NCBI GenBank assembly: GCA_903902745.1
Contig: CAIUWA010000047.1
Location: 25,686 to 89,685 of the forward strand
Direction of reading: 5' to 3'
Length of the DNA stretch: 64,000 nucleotides
Source of the DNA: an uncultured Opitutia bacterium
GTDB taxonomy: Bacteria > Verrucomicrobiota > Verrucomicrobiia > Opitutales > Opitutaceae
In this document: positions 33,022 to 41,315 of the stretch, piece by piece
How positions within the stretch are numbered: position 1 is the stretch's first letter
Layout: every line of letters starts with the position of its first letter
The notes under the pieces: model-generated
What the model saw: only the letters and a program-made list of their open reading frames with translations
Databases searched by the model: none
What the model was told of the DNA's origin: nothing
Translations under genes and position numbers: made by a program

Positions 33022-33413
33022 TCCGAACCAGTCTCACGCTTCTGACCCAGCCCCGCCACCCACCACACCCACGCCATAAACCCGGCTTGGAACGGCAGCC
33101 GCAGCCACAGGATGAGCGGCGAGAAATCGAAACCGGACATCCGGCCCTGCAGGGCGACGTGAAGATTCGCGGGAAAAATCGCGACGAGCAGCACCAGCAA
33201 ACCCCAGCCGGCCAACCGGCGCACCGCCGGCACCAGCAGGCCGAGGCCGCCCAGGATTTCCGCGGCCCCGCTGATGAGGTTCATCGCCGACGGCGCCGGC
33301 AGCCACGGCGGCATCATGCCGAGATAGGTTTCCGGCATCCGGAAATGATTCGCCCCCGCCAGCACGAAAAAAATCGCGAGGATCCAGCGCAGGAGGATCT
33401 TGAGCTTGCCCAT
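33015..33413 (-). CDS. DoxX-family membrane protein
   Basis: Starting at 33413 (MGKLKILLRW; an ATG three codons upstream is also possible) the protein has 132 residues and four hydrophobic segments. The DoxX-like core is GANHFRMPETYLGMMP, then SAAEILGGLGLLVPAVRRLAGWGLL-type residues, and NLHVALQG. Such proteins are small quinone- or thiosulfate-linked membrane subunits or of unknown role. Its stop lies inside a family B palindrome, so the last residues (GSEM) come from the repeat. A longer upstream frame reads through a family A element. Confidence 0.8.
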   Translation of the reverse strand: MGKLKILLRWILAIFFVLAGANHFRMPETYLGMMPPWLPAPSAMNLISGAAEILGGLGLLVPAVRRLAGWGLLVLLVAIFPANLHVALQGRMSGFDFSPLILWLRLPFQAGFMAWVWWVAGLGQKRETGSEM

Positions 33414-33480
33414 GTGCACCATGACAGCGGCGGAGGCGGCGGGTTGCAATCGGACATCCCGAGGAGTGGAGGATGCAGGT

Positions 33481-33568
33481 TTCACGCGAAGCCGCGAAGC
33501 TCGAGAAGAATTTAAAACCCATGGATTGGGCGGCCTTCCCTTCGCGAACTTCGCGGCTTCGCGTGAGA
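33481..33568. repeat. Intergenic palindromic element, family A (copy 8)
   Basis: Arms TTCACGCGAAGCCGCGAAGC and GAACTTCGCGGCTTCGCGTGA with a loop of about 45 bases. It lies between the DoxX gene and the HEFGH membrane protein gene, both on the minus strand. Confidence 0.85.
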
Positions 33569-33591
33569 CAGTCCAATCCTCCGAAAAGGCC

Positions 33592-34452
33592 TTAGGCCTC
33601 AGCCTCGTCATCTCGGCTGCTACGAAATTTTTCCATTATGCGTTCCGGTATCCGGTTCAACCGCAGGGCAAAAATCGCATAGACGATCACGAGCGCCGCG
33701 AGACAGACATTTCCGAGGTGATTGTAGGTGGCGATGATCTGGCGGTCGCTCCAGCCGAAATCCGCCGACAGGGTGTCGAGGTCGCCGCTCGCGTCCTCCT
33801 CGCCGTTGACCATTGAGCCATAGGGCAGCGGCACCATGCCGTACTTCACTTTCCGCCAGAACGTATACGTCTCGTAGAAGCTGCTCGCACCGATGAAAAG
33901 GAAAACATAGCGGCAGGCGCCCCATTTGAATTTTTCCGGAAATTCAAAGTAAAACAGCGCCACCATCAGCGCGCTGAGATAGAACTGCCCGCCGCAGCCG
34001 CCAAAGACGATCCACAGCCGTGCCTGCTCGGCCGGCAGCAGCCAGGTCATCCCGGCCTGCAATACCGCGAGCCCCGCGGCGAAGATCACCGGCCAGGGCT
34101 TCCGTTCCTGCCAGCCGGCGGCGAACAGGAGCCCGAGGAGGAAAAGAATGCCGACGTAGACGAAAAAGGATTTGTCCGGCGAGATGTTGGTCCACCCGAT
34201 CGGCAGCGGCAGCGCCTTCTTCCCGGTGAACCAGGCGACCGTCGCATGCCCGAACTCATGCACCCACACATGGAAGCCCTGCAGAAAAAATCCGAGGAAG
34301 CTTTGCGTGACGAGAATCGCCAGCCCCCCCACCAGTGGAACCGCGACGAGGTTTACGACCGGGCGGTCGAAAGCCAACGGCTGGAAGGAATCCGCCGGCG
34401 GCGGGGGTGGCACATAAACCGGGCGGGACGATGGCGGGATGCTCTCGGGCAT
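33592..34452 (-). CDS. Multi-pass membrane protein with HEFGH motif (possible M50-like metalloprotease)
   Basis: The start at 34452 (MPESIPP) follows a proline-rich leader; 286 residues. About six hydrophobic segments follow residue 40. The segment VHEFGHATVAWFTG fits the HExxH zinc signature and lies at the end of a membrane helix, as in site-2 proteases. No convincing second metal-ligand motif (LDG or NxxPxPxLDG) is visible, so enzymatic activity is uncertain. The last 30 residues are charged. Function unknown. Confidence 0.65.
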   Translation of the reverse strand: MPESIPPSSRPVYVPPPPPADSFQPLAFDRPVVNLVAVPLVGGLAILVTQSFLGFFLQGFHVWVHEFGHATVAWFTGKKALPLPIGWTNISPDKSFFVYVGILFLLGLLFAAGWQERKPWPVIFAAGLAVLQAGMTWLLPAEQARLWIVFGGCGGQFYLSALMVALFYFEFPEKFKWGACRYVFLFIGASSFYETYTFWRKVKYGMVPLPYGSMVNGEEDASGDLDTLSADFGWSDRQIIATYNHLGNVCLAALVIVYAIFALRLNRIPERIMEKFRSSRDDEAEA

Positions 34453-34661
34453 GGCTTTCCAAGTTTCCGGCCGAGCATGGATCCCTCTCCTGGGATGTCG
34501 AACGCGGACTCCTCGGGTTGTGTTCTCCCATCGGCCTAGCGGATGTTTAGCCACAGATTACACCGATGAGCACAGATCGTCGCATGCGTTATCCGTGCCC
34601 ACATGTCCGGCGTAGCCTTGGCGATGTCGGATCTGTGTAGTCGATGGCCGATCTTTCGGCG

Positions 34662-34826
34662 TCAGGCCGAGGCCAGATGCCAGTGGTGGCAGATCGGGCA
34701 GACATAGGCCTTTCGTCCCCGCTCGGCGCCGGCGAGTAACGCCGCATCCAAGGCGTCGCCCTGGCTGCGATACCGGCGCTTGCGCACGCACCGGTGTTGT
34801 TTCTCTTCCCGTGTGGGCTTCTTCAT
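34662..34826 (-). CDS. Small zinc-ribbon-like protein (54 residues)
   Basis: A 55-codon frame (ATG 34824-34826, TGA 34662-34664) encodes MKKPTREEKQHRCVRKRRYR... with the C-terminal motif AYVCPICHHWHLAS. The CPxCxxWHL ending is typical of a family of small bacterial and phage proteins in which KxAYxCPxCxxWHLT closes the sequence. It lies 33 bases after the YkgJ-like gene on the same strand. Metal binding by Cys13, the CPIC pair and histidines is likely. Role unknown. Confidence 0.7.
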   Translation of the reverse strand: MKKPTREEKQHRCVRKRRYRSQGDALDAALLAGAERGRKAYVCPICHHWHLASA

Positions 34827-34859
34827 GGTCGGATTGACGGGAATTCAATTCATCCCTCC

Positions 34860-35183
34860 TCACCTATCGCTGACTACCCGCGGTATCAGGTGCCTGCGAT
34901 CCGGCTCGGCCAGAATCTTCCGGCAAAGGCTCTCCCCGCGGTTGAACTCGCGGCAAGTCCGTGGCCGGTCCTCATAGATAGTGCAGAGCCGCGTCAGCGC
35001 ATCCAAGGCGACACAGGCTCCGTCTCCGCGCTGGTCCATGCACCGCACCCCGTCGTGCTCCACCACTAGCACCTCGGGCACGTGGTCCACGCCGGCGATG
35101 AGCTCGACCACCAGGTGGCAGCAGCGGCCGCAGCCGGCGCAGGCGGGAATGTCATCTGGAAGGTTCGTGGCGATGCCTCCCAC
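34860..35183 (-). CDS. YkgJ-family cysteine-cluster protein
   Basis: A 107-residue protein with the CxxCxxCC cluster at 15-22 (ACAGCGRCCH) and further conserved cysteines in VRCMDQRGDGACVAL, LCTIYEDRP and RTCREFNRG. This is the YkgJ family of putative zinc- or iron-chelating proteins. Start at 35183 (MGGIATN). It lies between the lipocalin gene (72-base gap) and the small zinc-ribbon gene, all on the minus strand. Confidence 0.85.
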   Translation of the reverse strand: MGGIATNLPDDIPACAGCGRCCHLVVELIAGVDHVPEVLVVEHDGVRCMDQRGDGACVALDALTRLCTIYEDRPRTCREFNRGESLCRKILAEPDRRHLIPRVVSDR

Positions 35184-35254
35184 ATGGCCATCACTTCCCG
35201 CGACTGGCGACCCTTAAGGCAACGAACTCACTGCCGCGGACCCCGGCGCGCCAC

Positions 35255-35815
35255 TCAGGGGCCGGTCTCCGTGGAAGCGGACTGCGGCACTTTGACGAGC
35301 TTGGACGGATCGAGACCTTGCCGGGCGATGCGATCCTGGATGTCGCGATATACAGCGTCGGGCAGCGACCGTTGGCGCGCCAGCACCCAAAGCAACTTAC
35401 CCCCGTTGGAACCCACCACCGCCCATTGATAGTCCGGGTCGAGCTCGAGCAGCAGATAATCCGCGGTGAACGGCCAGAAGAGCCGGACCTTCCATTCAGC
35501 CTGGCTCGCCGTGTCGGTCACCCAGCCCAGGCCCTTCCATTGCTTTTCCGGGGCTTCGAGGGACTCTTTGCGAAAGCCGAAGATCACGTCGATTTTCCCA
35601 TCAGGCCGCAGCGCGTACTCGTCAAAGGTCCCCACCTTCCCGTTTTCGAGAAAATTGGGAATGTTCGAGACGACCCACCAGCGGCCCATGTAGCGGGGCA
35701 GCTCAAGGCGGGAAACCGTGTGAAGTTTTTGGGCAGGCATGTGGGTGCAACCGGTCAGCGCAACCAGTCCGGCGAGCAGCAGGGCGTAAAGTCGGGGGTG
35801 CGCAGTCATCGTCAT
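35255..35815 (-). CDS. blc: Blc-type lipocalin lipoprotein
   Basis: The start at 35815 (MTMTAHPRL) overlaps the stop of the preceding gene as TAATG, so translation is probably coupled. A signal with lipobox LVALTGC gives a 186-residue outer-membrane lipoprotein. The lipocalin signature YMGRWWVVSNIPNFLE is followed by GKIDVIFGFRKESLE, KVRLFWPFTADYLLLELDPDYQWAVVG-type strands and the closing RQRSLPDAVY. Blc lipocalins bind lipids such as lysophospholipids and are often stress-induced. An ATG two codons downstream is the alternative start. Confidence 0.9.
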   Translation of the reverse strand: MTMTAHPRLYALLLAGLVALTGCTHMPAQKLHTVSRLELPRYMGRWWVVSNIPNFLENGKVGTFDEYALRPDGKIDVIFGFRKESLEAPEKQWKGLGWVTDTASQAEWKVRLFWPFTADYLLLELDPDYQWAVVGSNGGKLLWVLARQRSLPDAVYRDIQDRIARQGLDPSKLVKVPQSASTETGP

Positions 35816-36843
35816 TACTGAGTCCGAACCGGTCCCAAGGTTCCTTCCGCCGCGGAAATCTGCTTCCTCGTCTGGGCGATCAATTCGAACGAGCGCAGGC
35901 GCGCGGCGTGGTCGTAAATCGCCGCAGTCACCATCAGTTCGTCCACGCCGGTGCGTCTGACGAATGCCTTGATCCCGCGCTCCACCGTCGCCAGCGAGCC
36001 CACGACCGCCTCGCTGAAGGCGTGGCTGACCATGGCCTGCTCCGCTGGCGACCACCGGCCGTCCATGCTGTCGACCGGTGGCGGCAGCGGGCCCGGCGAG
36101 CCGCGGCGGAGATTAATGAAGCTCTGCTGCAGCGAGGTGAACAGCCGCGCCGCTTCCGCATCGGTCGCGGCCGCGAACACGGCGATCGCCGCCATGGCAT
36201 GCGGCTGCGGCCAGGCGGCGGACGGACGGAACTCGGTGCGATAGACCTCGAGGGCCTCGGCGAGATGGTCGGGGGCAAAGTGCGAGGCAAACGCGAACGG
36301 CAACCCGAGCGCCGCCGCCAGCTGCGCGCTGAACAGACTCGAGCCCAGCAGCCAGATCGGCACCGCGAGGCCCGCCCCAGGAACCGCCTGCACCGCCTGG
36401 TTCGGCCCGGCGGGGCGGAAGTAGGCCTGCAATTCCATGACGTCGCGCGGAAACTCGTCGGCCGAGTCGAGGTTGCCGCGGCGCAGCGCGCGGGCGGTCA
36501 ACTGGTCGCTGCCCGGGGCCCGGCCGAGGCCGAGATCAATCCGCCCGGGAAAAAGCGACTCCAGGGTGCCGAACTGCTCGGCAATCACCAGCGGCGCATG
36601 ATTCGGCAGCATTACGCCGCCCGAGCCGACGCGAATGGTGGAAGTGCCCGCCGCGATATGGCCGATGACCACCGCGGTGGCCGCGCTCGCGATGCCCGGC
36701 ATGTTGTGGTGCTCGGCCACCCAGTAGCGGTGATAGCCGAGCCGCTCCGCGTGGCGGGCCAGATCGAGCGAGCGCTGCAACGCCTGCCCCGCCGTGCCGC
36801 CCTGAACGATGGGGGAAAGGTCGAGGATCGAAAACGGAACCAT
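35815..36843 (-). CDS. Luciferase-like flavin-dependent monooxygenase
   Basis: A 342-residue LLM-class protein: FSILDLSPI at the N-terminus, [20 protein letters not shown] near 40-60, [43 protein letters not shown] signature around 75-110, and [23 protein letters not shown]. These features match the MsnO8/YhbW group of F420-independent, flavin-using proteins. The substrate is unknown. It lies 30 bases after the VOC gene and overlaps the lipocalin start. Confidence 0.9.
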   Translation of the reverse strand: MVPFSILDLSPIVQGGTAGQALQRSLDLARHAERLGYHRYWVAEHHNMPGIASAATAVVIGHIAAGTSTIRVGSGGVMLPNHAPLVIAEQFGTLESLFPGRIDLGLGRAPGSDQLTARALRRGNLDSADEFPRDVMELQAYFRPAGPNQAVQAVPGAGLAVPIWLLGSSLFSAQLAAALGLPFAFASHFAPDHLAEALEVYRTEFRPSAAWPQPHAMAAIAVFAAATDAEAARLFTSLQQSFINLRRGSPGPLPPPVDSMDGRWSPAEQAMVSHAFSEAVVGSLATVERGIKAFVRRTGVDELMVTAAIYDHAARLRSFELIAQTRKQISAAEGTLGPVRTQ

Positions 36844-36873
36844 GCGGCAGTCTGCGCAGGTCCGCCAAATTTG

Positions 36874-37257
36874 CTACTTCGCGGCCTTCTTTTTGCGTTG
36901 GTGCAGCGCCAGTTTGTTGCCGTCCGGATCGCGGATTGCCACCATGCGGCAAAGCGGCGCGTCGATCGGCCCCATCGCAAATTTTATCCGATGCCGCTTC
37001 AGGTGCGCCAGCGTTGCGTCGAAATCAACCACCTCCAGCGCCACGACGCAGCCATCCTTCGACGGTTTCCAAGCGGGGGACGAGCCGATCGCGAGCGTGC
37101 CGGATGATCCGACGGAGTATTCAATGAATTTGGCCGACTTGAGCCGGCGGGCGAAGCCGTTCGACTTCAGCCCCAGCACGCCTTCGTAGAATTTTCGCGC
37201 ACGGGCCATGCGGGTGACCGGATAGGTCACAAAACCCAGTTCCTTGTATTTGATCAT
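36874..37257 (-). CDS. VOC (glyoxalase/bleomycin resistance-like) protein
   Basis: A 127-residue single VOC domain: LGFVTYPVTRMARARKFYEGVLGLK at the start and CRMVAIRDPDGNKLALHQ at the end, the usual beta-alpha-beta-beta-beta halves. Metal ligands are not fully conserved, so a specific reaction cannot be given. First gene of a minus-strand group with the luciferase-like, lipocalin, YkgJ and zinc-ribbon genes. Confidence 0.85.
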   Translation of the reverse strand: MIKYKELGFVTYPVTRMARARKFYEGVLGLKSNGFARRLKSAKFIEYSVGSSGTLAIGSSPAWKPSKDGCVVALEVVDFDATLAHLKRHRIKFAMGPIDAPLCRMVAIRDPDGNKLALHQRKKKAAK

Positions 37258-37294
37258 GAGGGTGCCGTTTGGGACGCAGAAAGTTTAGTCCCGT

Positions 37295-37471
37295 TTACTT
37301 GGAAATTTTCCTGGCAATCAGGAGAGCCGCGATGAGCAGAATGAGGAAGATCGTCACGGAGATGAAAAACAAGATCTTGGCGACCAAGGCCGCGGCGCCC
37401 GCGACTCCGGTGAAGCCCAGGGCCCCGGCGACAATGGCAATCAAGGCGAAGATTAAAGCCCATTTAAGCAT
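37295..37471 (-). CDS. DUF1328 (YtjA-like) small membrane protein
   Basis: The ATG at 37471 (MLKWALIFALIAIVAGALGF) gives 58 residues with two membrane helices and the TGVAGAAALVAKILFFISV signature of DUF1328. These proteins are widespread and uncharacterised. A longer frame upstream is spacer. It precedes the VOC gene by 37 bases on the same strand. Confidence 0.85.
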   Translation of the reverse strand: MLKWALIFALIAIVAGALGFTGVAGAAALVAKILFFISVTIFLILLIAALLIARKISK

Positions 37472-37586
37472 AGGAGGAGTTGCCTGCACCGACCGACAAA
37501 TCCCCTCTCGGTTGCGCACCATCTGCCTCCCGTCCACTTTCCCCGGTCCTCCGTCTCCCGTCCCCTGTCCACCATCACCTGAGCCC

Positions 37587-38585
37587 TCACGGATCAACCA
37601 CCACCGGCAAACCCACCCAGGCAAGCTCGAGCAACAACTGCGCATCCCAGTTCGCCAGGCGAAAGCAGCCGTGCGACTCCGTGCGGCCCACTTGCTCCGG
37701 CACCGGCGTGCCATGAATGCCATAGCCCGGACGATCGAGCCCGACCCAGGCCACGCCCACCGGATTGTTCGGGCCCGGCGGGATCACGAGCTTGCGGCCG
37801 AGCTCCCGGCCTTCCTCGGACTCGGGAAACACCGCGGGATCGAAGGTGTAGTTGGGATTAGGGATGACCACAGTCACATGCAGTTCGCCCTCAGGCCGCT
37901 TCTCCGCCATGCGCGCGATGCTCACGGGAAAATGCGCGATCAAGCCGCCCTCGGCATCGCGCGCTTCCAGCACATGGGCCGACAGATAGATGTGCAGATG
38001 GGCCGCCACGCCAGCCGGCTTCACGCGCCCGATGATCGGCACCGTCAGGCTGATGCCGGCCAGCGGCTTGGCCCAGTCCACCGCCGGGTTCAGCCGGCGG
38101 ATGAGCGCCGGGCTCGCGTGCGCGCGTTCCGCCACCAGCTCGAGCGCGGTTTCATAGTCTAGTGCGGTCTGCTGGGATTTCCCGAGCCAAGTCGGGCTGA
38201 GGGGTTGCAGCCGCGCGAGATCCTCGGGCGCCAGCGTCAATTGCCCCAACGCCGGCAGGGTGAGTCCGAGTTGCGCCGTCGTCGCCTCGTCCAGCACGCC
38301 AGTCGCGGGCAGGCCCTTGCTCTCCTGCCAGGCCTGCAACGCGACGACCGTTTGCGCCCCACTCACGCCGTCGATGGACCCGCAGGATATTCCCGTCCGC
38401 GCGAGCGCGATCTGCGCCTCCAACCATGAGGCCACTGGCTGGGCGGGAGCCAAGGTGGCCAGGGCTGGCGGCAACTTGATATCGATGACAGGCGGCGCCT
38501 CAGCACCGCGCGCGCCCACCACCACCGCCACCGCCGCTCCGAGGAGCACGGTCCAGCCCAGGCCAAGGTGGTTACGCAGGCGCAT
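37587..38585 (-). CDS. L,D-transpeptidase (YkuD) with peptidoglycan-binding domain
   Basis: The start at 38585 (MRLRNHLG) gives 332 residues with an N-terminal hydrophobic signal. A peptidoglycan-binding-like domain (about 55-115; LARTGISCGSIDGVSGAQTVVALQAWQ) is followed by a linker and the YkuD catalytic domain (about 205-332) ending in GIHGTP and SHGCFRLANWDA, which hold the catalytic histidines and cysteine. Such enzymes cross-link peptidoglycan through 3-3 bonds or attach lipoproteins. Periplasmic location is inferred. Confidence 0.92.
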   Translation of the reverse strand: MRLRNHLGLGWTVLLGAAVAVVVGARGAEAPPVIDIKLPPALATLAPAQPVASWLEAQIALARTGISCGSIDGVSGAQTVVALQAWQESKGLPATGVLDEATTAQLGLTLPALGQLTLAPEDLARLQPLSPTWLGKSQQTALDYETALELVAERAHASPALIRRLNPAVDWAKPLAGISLTVPIIGRVKPAGVAAHLHIYLSAHVLEARDAEGGLIAHFPVSIARMAEKRPEGELHVTVVIPNPNYTFDPAVFPESEEGRELGRKLVIPPGPNNPVGVAWVGLDRPGYGIHGTPVPEQVGRTESHGCFRLANWDAQLLLELAWVGLPVVVDP

Positions 38586-38671
38586 ACGCCCGGATAGTGT
38601 CGGGCAATTTGCCTTTGTTGCCAAGGACAGGCTGCACGATGCACCATGGTAATCGAGCAGCAGAGGCTGGA

Positions 38672-38733
38672 TTGTAGCGACGCTCTATGAGCGCCGCTCG
38701 TCGTAAACCGACTGTCCTAGACCGCCGCTACAT
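38672..38733. repeat. Intergenic palindromic element, family B (copy 5)
   Basis: ATTGTAGCGACGCTCTATGAGCGCCGCT and ...CTAGACCGCCGCTACAT, with internal mismatches. It lies between the L,D-transpeptidase and EngB genes. Confidence 0.75.
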
Positions 38734-38768
38734 CTTCGAACCAGCCTCGTTACCTCGACTGCTTCATT

Positions 38769-39377
38769 TCAACCCGCCCGATTGTGGCTCGCCAAAGTCT
38801 GCTCGATGAAGCCGAGGATTTCCGGCCGGCCTTTTTTGGTCTTCGCCGAACTGGTGAAGATTTGCGGCAGGTCGTCCCACCATCCGGCCATGGCCTGCTT
38901 GAACAGCGCGATGTTCGCCTCCGAGCTCGCCGACGATTGCTTGTCCGTCTTGGTAAAGACCAGGACGAACGGCACGGCGCAGCCGCCCAGCCATTGCACG
39001 AACTGCAGGTCGATGCGCTGCGGCTCATGGCGTGAGTCGATCAGGGCGAACACGCAGAAGATGTTTTTCCGCTTCGAGAGGTAGTCGCTCACCGACTGGT
39101 TGAAATCGTCCCGCGTCTTCTGGCCGACGGCCGCGTAGCCGTAGCCGGGGAGATCCACGAGGCTCCAGGTGTCGTTGATGATGAAAAAATTGATCAACTT
39201 CGTCTTGCCGGGTGTCACCGAGACCTTCGCCAGCTCGCGGCGCTCCACGAGCATGTTCAGCAGGGAGGATTTCCCGACGTTGGAGCGGCCAATGAAGGCG
39301 AATTCCGGCAGGGCCCAGGCCGGGCAGGACTTCAGGTCGGGGGCGCTGACATCGAAGACGGCGGATTTGATTTTCAT
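38769..39377 (-). CDS. engB: Ribosome biogenesis GTPase EngB/YsxC
   Basis: A 202-residue TRAFAC GTPase with all motifs of the YihA/YsxC family: G1 GRSNVGKSS near 31-39, the switch SVTPGKTKLINFF with the G2 threonine, G3 DLPGYGYA, G4 TKTDK and G5 SSAKTKKG. It acts in assembly of the large ribosomal subunit. The start at 39377 (MKIKSAVFDV) fits the family length. No operon partner is evident; a palindromic element follows. Confidence 0.97.
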   Translation of the reverse strand: MKIKSAVFDVSAPDLKSCPAWALPEFAFIGRSNVGKSSLLNMLVERRELAKVSVTPGKTKLINFFIINDTWSLVDLPGYGYAAVGQKTRDDFNQSVSDYLSKRKNIFCVFALIDSRHEPQRIDLQFVQWLGGCAVPFVLVFTKTDKQSSASSEANIALFKQAMAGWWDDLPQIFTSSAKTKKGRPEILGFIEQTLASHNRAG

Positions 39378-39585
39378 GCTTTCGTGGATTGGGCCGGCGG
39401 GCCAACTCGCAGCCTAACGGGCGCTAGTCTCCCGCGGCAAGCGGCATGGTCGGGATTCATCCCGAAGGCAGGTACGATGAACACCCCATCGCGCGCCGCG
39501 GGCACTTTGGGCATCATACGCGCGAACCGCGGCCCGCAAAGCCTGTCCGTCGTCCTCCCTGCTTAACACCCATCCCATCACCCTC

Positions 39586-40602
39586 ATGAGCAAATTCATC
39601 TCCGCGTGGAAACTGTCCGCCTTGCTGCTGGTGGGCACCGCCCTGCCGCTCCACGCGCAGGAACTCACGCTGCTGGGCGGCGTCACGAATTCCGCCAGCT
39701 TCGCCAAATCCAGCTACGCCTGGCAGGTCGACTACCGGCAGGACCTGTTCAAGTATGTCGCCGGCTCGATTACCTATCTCAATGAGGGCCACCTCACCGG
39801 CCATCACCGCGATGGCAACGCCTGGGAGGTGTGGGGCAACGTTCCGTTCTGGAACGACCGGGTCGCGCTTTCGCTGGGGGCGGGCGCCTATTATTTTTAT
39901 GACACGCAGCCGCTGCCGAATGGCGATACCGCGAACGTCCACGGCACCGCGCCCATTATCAGTTTCTCCGCCACGGCCTATCTCAACGACCGCTGGTTTT
40001 ACCGGTTCATGGCGAACCGCATCAATCCTTCGACCGGCATCAAGGTGAACACCGCGGCCGTCGGCGTGGGCTACTGGTTCGGCCCGAACCGGCGCCCGCT
40101 CGGCACCCAGCCCAATCGCGGCGCGCCCGAGCCGGAGTATGTCACCGAGCCGCAGCTTACCTTCTTCGGCGGCCAGAGCGTCGTAAATACCTCGTTCGAT
40201 GAAAAAGCCTGGGCGGGCGCCTTGGAATATCGCCAGGGACTCCTGCCGCACCTGGATGCAACCGCCACCTACCTTTACGAGGGCAACCCGAAGGTGATCC
40301 GGCGCAGCGGCGTCGCGGTGCAGCTCTGGCCCGTCAACACCTTCATCGACAAAAGCACTTCCGTCGGCATCGGGCTCGGCCCGTACATCAACATCGACAA
40401 CAAGCACCCTGCGCCCACCGGCACAGGGGTGAATCTAGGCCGCAAAAATCCCGCCGCGCTCGCGCCGCTCGTCACGCTGACGATCGCCCGGCAGCTGACC
40501 GACCACTGGATCGCCCGGCTGATCTGGGACCGCGTCACCAGCACCTACAATCGCGATGCCGACATTTTCCTCTTCGGGGTCGGCTATCGCTGGTCCCCCT
40601 GA
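39586..40602 (+). CDS. Outer-membrane beta-barrel protein with internal duplication
   Basis: A 338-residue protein with a signal peptide (to about residue 25, LPLHAQE). Two similar halves can be aligned by eye: residues about 26-165 and 188-338 both begin LTLLGG/LTFFGG, contain DYRQDLFKYVAGSITYLNEG / EYRQGLLPHLDATATYLYEG, LSLGAGAYY / IGLGPYIN and end in an amphipathic strand with an aromatic end (VGYWFGP, VGYRWSP). This suggests a barrel built from a duplicated unit of about eight strands. Function unknown. Confidence 0.75.
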   Translation: MSKFISAWKLSALLLVGTALPLHAQELTLLGGVTNSASFAKSSYAWQVDYRQDLFKYVAGSITYLNEGHLTGHHRDGNAWEVWGNVPFWNDRVALSLGAGAYYFYDTQPLPNGDTANVHGTAPIISFSATAYLNDRWFYRFMANRINPSTGIKVNTAAVGVGYWFGPNRRPLGTQPNRGAPEPEYVTEPQLTFFGGQSVVNTSFDEKAWAGALEYRQGLLPHLDATATYLYEGNPKVIRRSGVAVQLWPVNTFIDKSTSVGIGLGPYINIDNKHPAPTGTGVNLGRKNPAALAPLVTLTIARQLTDHWIARLIWDRVTSTYNRDADIFLFGVGYRWSP

Positions 40603-40618
40603 GCAGCCCGGGCCCGCC

Positions 40619-41245
40619 GTGAACTCCGCCAAGGCCTCCCACCCTTTCGAGCAATCCACCCGGCTGGTCGGGCGTCATTTCATGCGCTATTTTCTGCGCG
40701 GCCTCGTCGTCCTGGTGCCGACCGCCATCACCGTCGCCGTGCTGTTCTGGTTTTTCCGGAAACTCGACGGCCTCCTGCACCCGCTCGTCGTCACGCCAGG
40801 CATTGGCTTGGCCCTGCTCCTCGGGCTAATCCTGCTGGTGGGGCTGATCAGCTCGTTTCGCTTCGCCAAGCGGCTGTTCCGCCACTTCGACGGCTGGCTG
40901 GAGCATACGCCGGGCGTGAACTTCATCTACTCCTCCACCCGCGACTTCCTCGAGGCCTTCGCCGGAAAAAAGCGCCGGTTCACCCACTCCGTGCTCGTCA
41001 ATGTGCTCGCCGAGGAGGTGTGGCTCGTCGGCTTCCTCACTGACGAGGATCTCGACGGCTTCAAGTTCGGGTCCAAGTACGTCTCGGTCTATGTCCCGCA
41101 GGCCTACAACGTCGCCGGCCAGCTTTATCTTGTGAAACGCGACCGGGTGCGCCCCATCGAGCATCTGTCGTCGCCGGATGTGATGCGGTACGCCGTAACC
41201 GGCGGCGCGGTGGAGCTGGTGTCCTCATCTTCCAAGGCCGCCTGA
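40619..41245 (+). CDS. DUF502 membrane protein
   Basis: A GTG start at 40619, 16 bases after the barrel-gene stop, gives 208 residues; the ATG at 40682 (MRYFLRGL) would give 187. The protein has two membrane helices (about 28-50 and 63-85) followed by a soluble domain with TPGVNFIYSSTRDFLEAF, typical of DUF502. The role of DUF502 is unknown; plant relatives (COV1-like) are membrane proteins. Close spacing suggests co-transcription with the barrel gene. Confidence 0.85.
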   Translation: MNSAKASHPFEQSTRLVGRHFMRYFLRGLVVLVPTAITVAVLFWFFRKLDGLLHPLVVTPGIGLALLLGLILLVGLISSFRFAKRLFRHFDGWLEHTPGVNFIYSSTRDFLEAFAGKKRRFTHSVLVNVLAEEVWLVGFLTDEDLDGFKFGSKYVSVYVPQAYNVAGQLYLVKRDRVRPIEHLSSPDVMRYAVTGGAVELVSSSSKAA

Positions 41246-41278
41246 AGGCATCCGCGAAGCGTTGGCGGCATGATGGAT

Positions 41279-41308
41279 AGTAGGGACGGGCGGCCCTGCC
41301 CGTCCGTC
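41279..41308. repeat. Intergenic palindromic element, family C (copy 4, short)
   Basis: GTAGGGACGGGCGGCCCTGCCCGTCC, a compact hairpin almost identical to the copy at 29346. It lies next to the family D element at 41319. Confidence 0.65.
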
Positions 41309-41315
41309 AGTCCGT

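Noticed and set aside
34558..34863. 101-residue minus-strand frame
   Set aside because: It overlaps the zinc-ribbon-like small gene in another frame and has no motif of its own.
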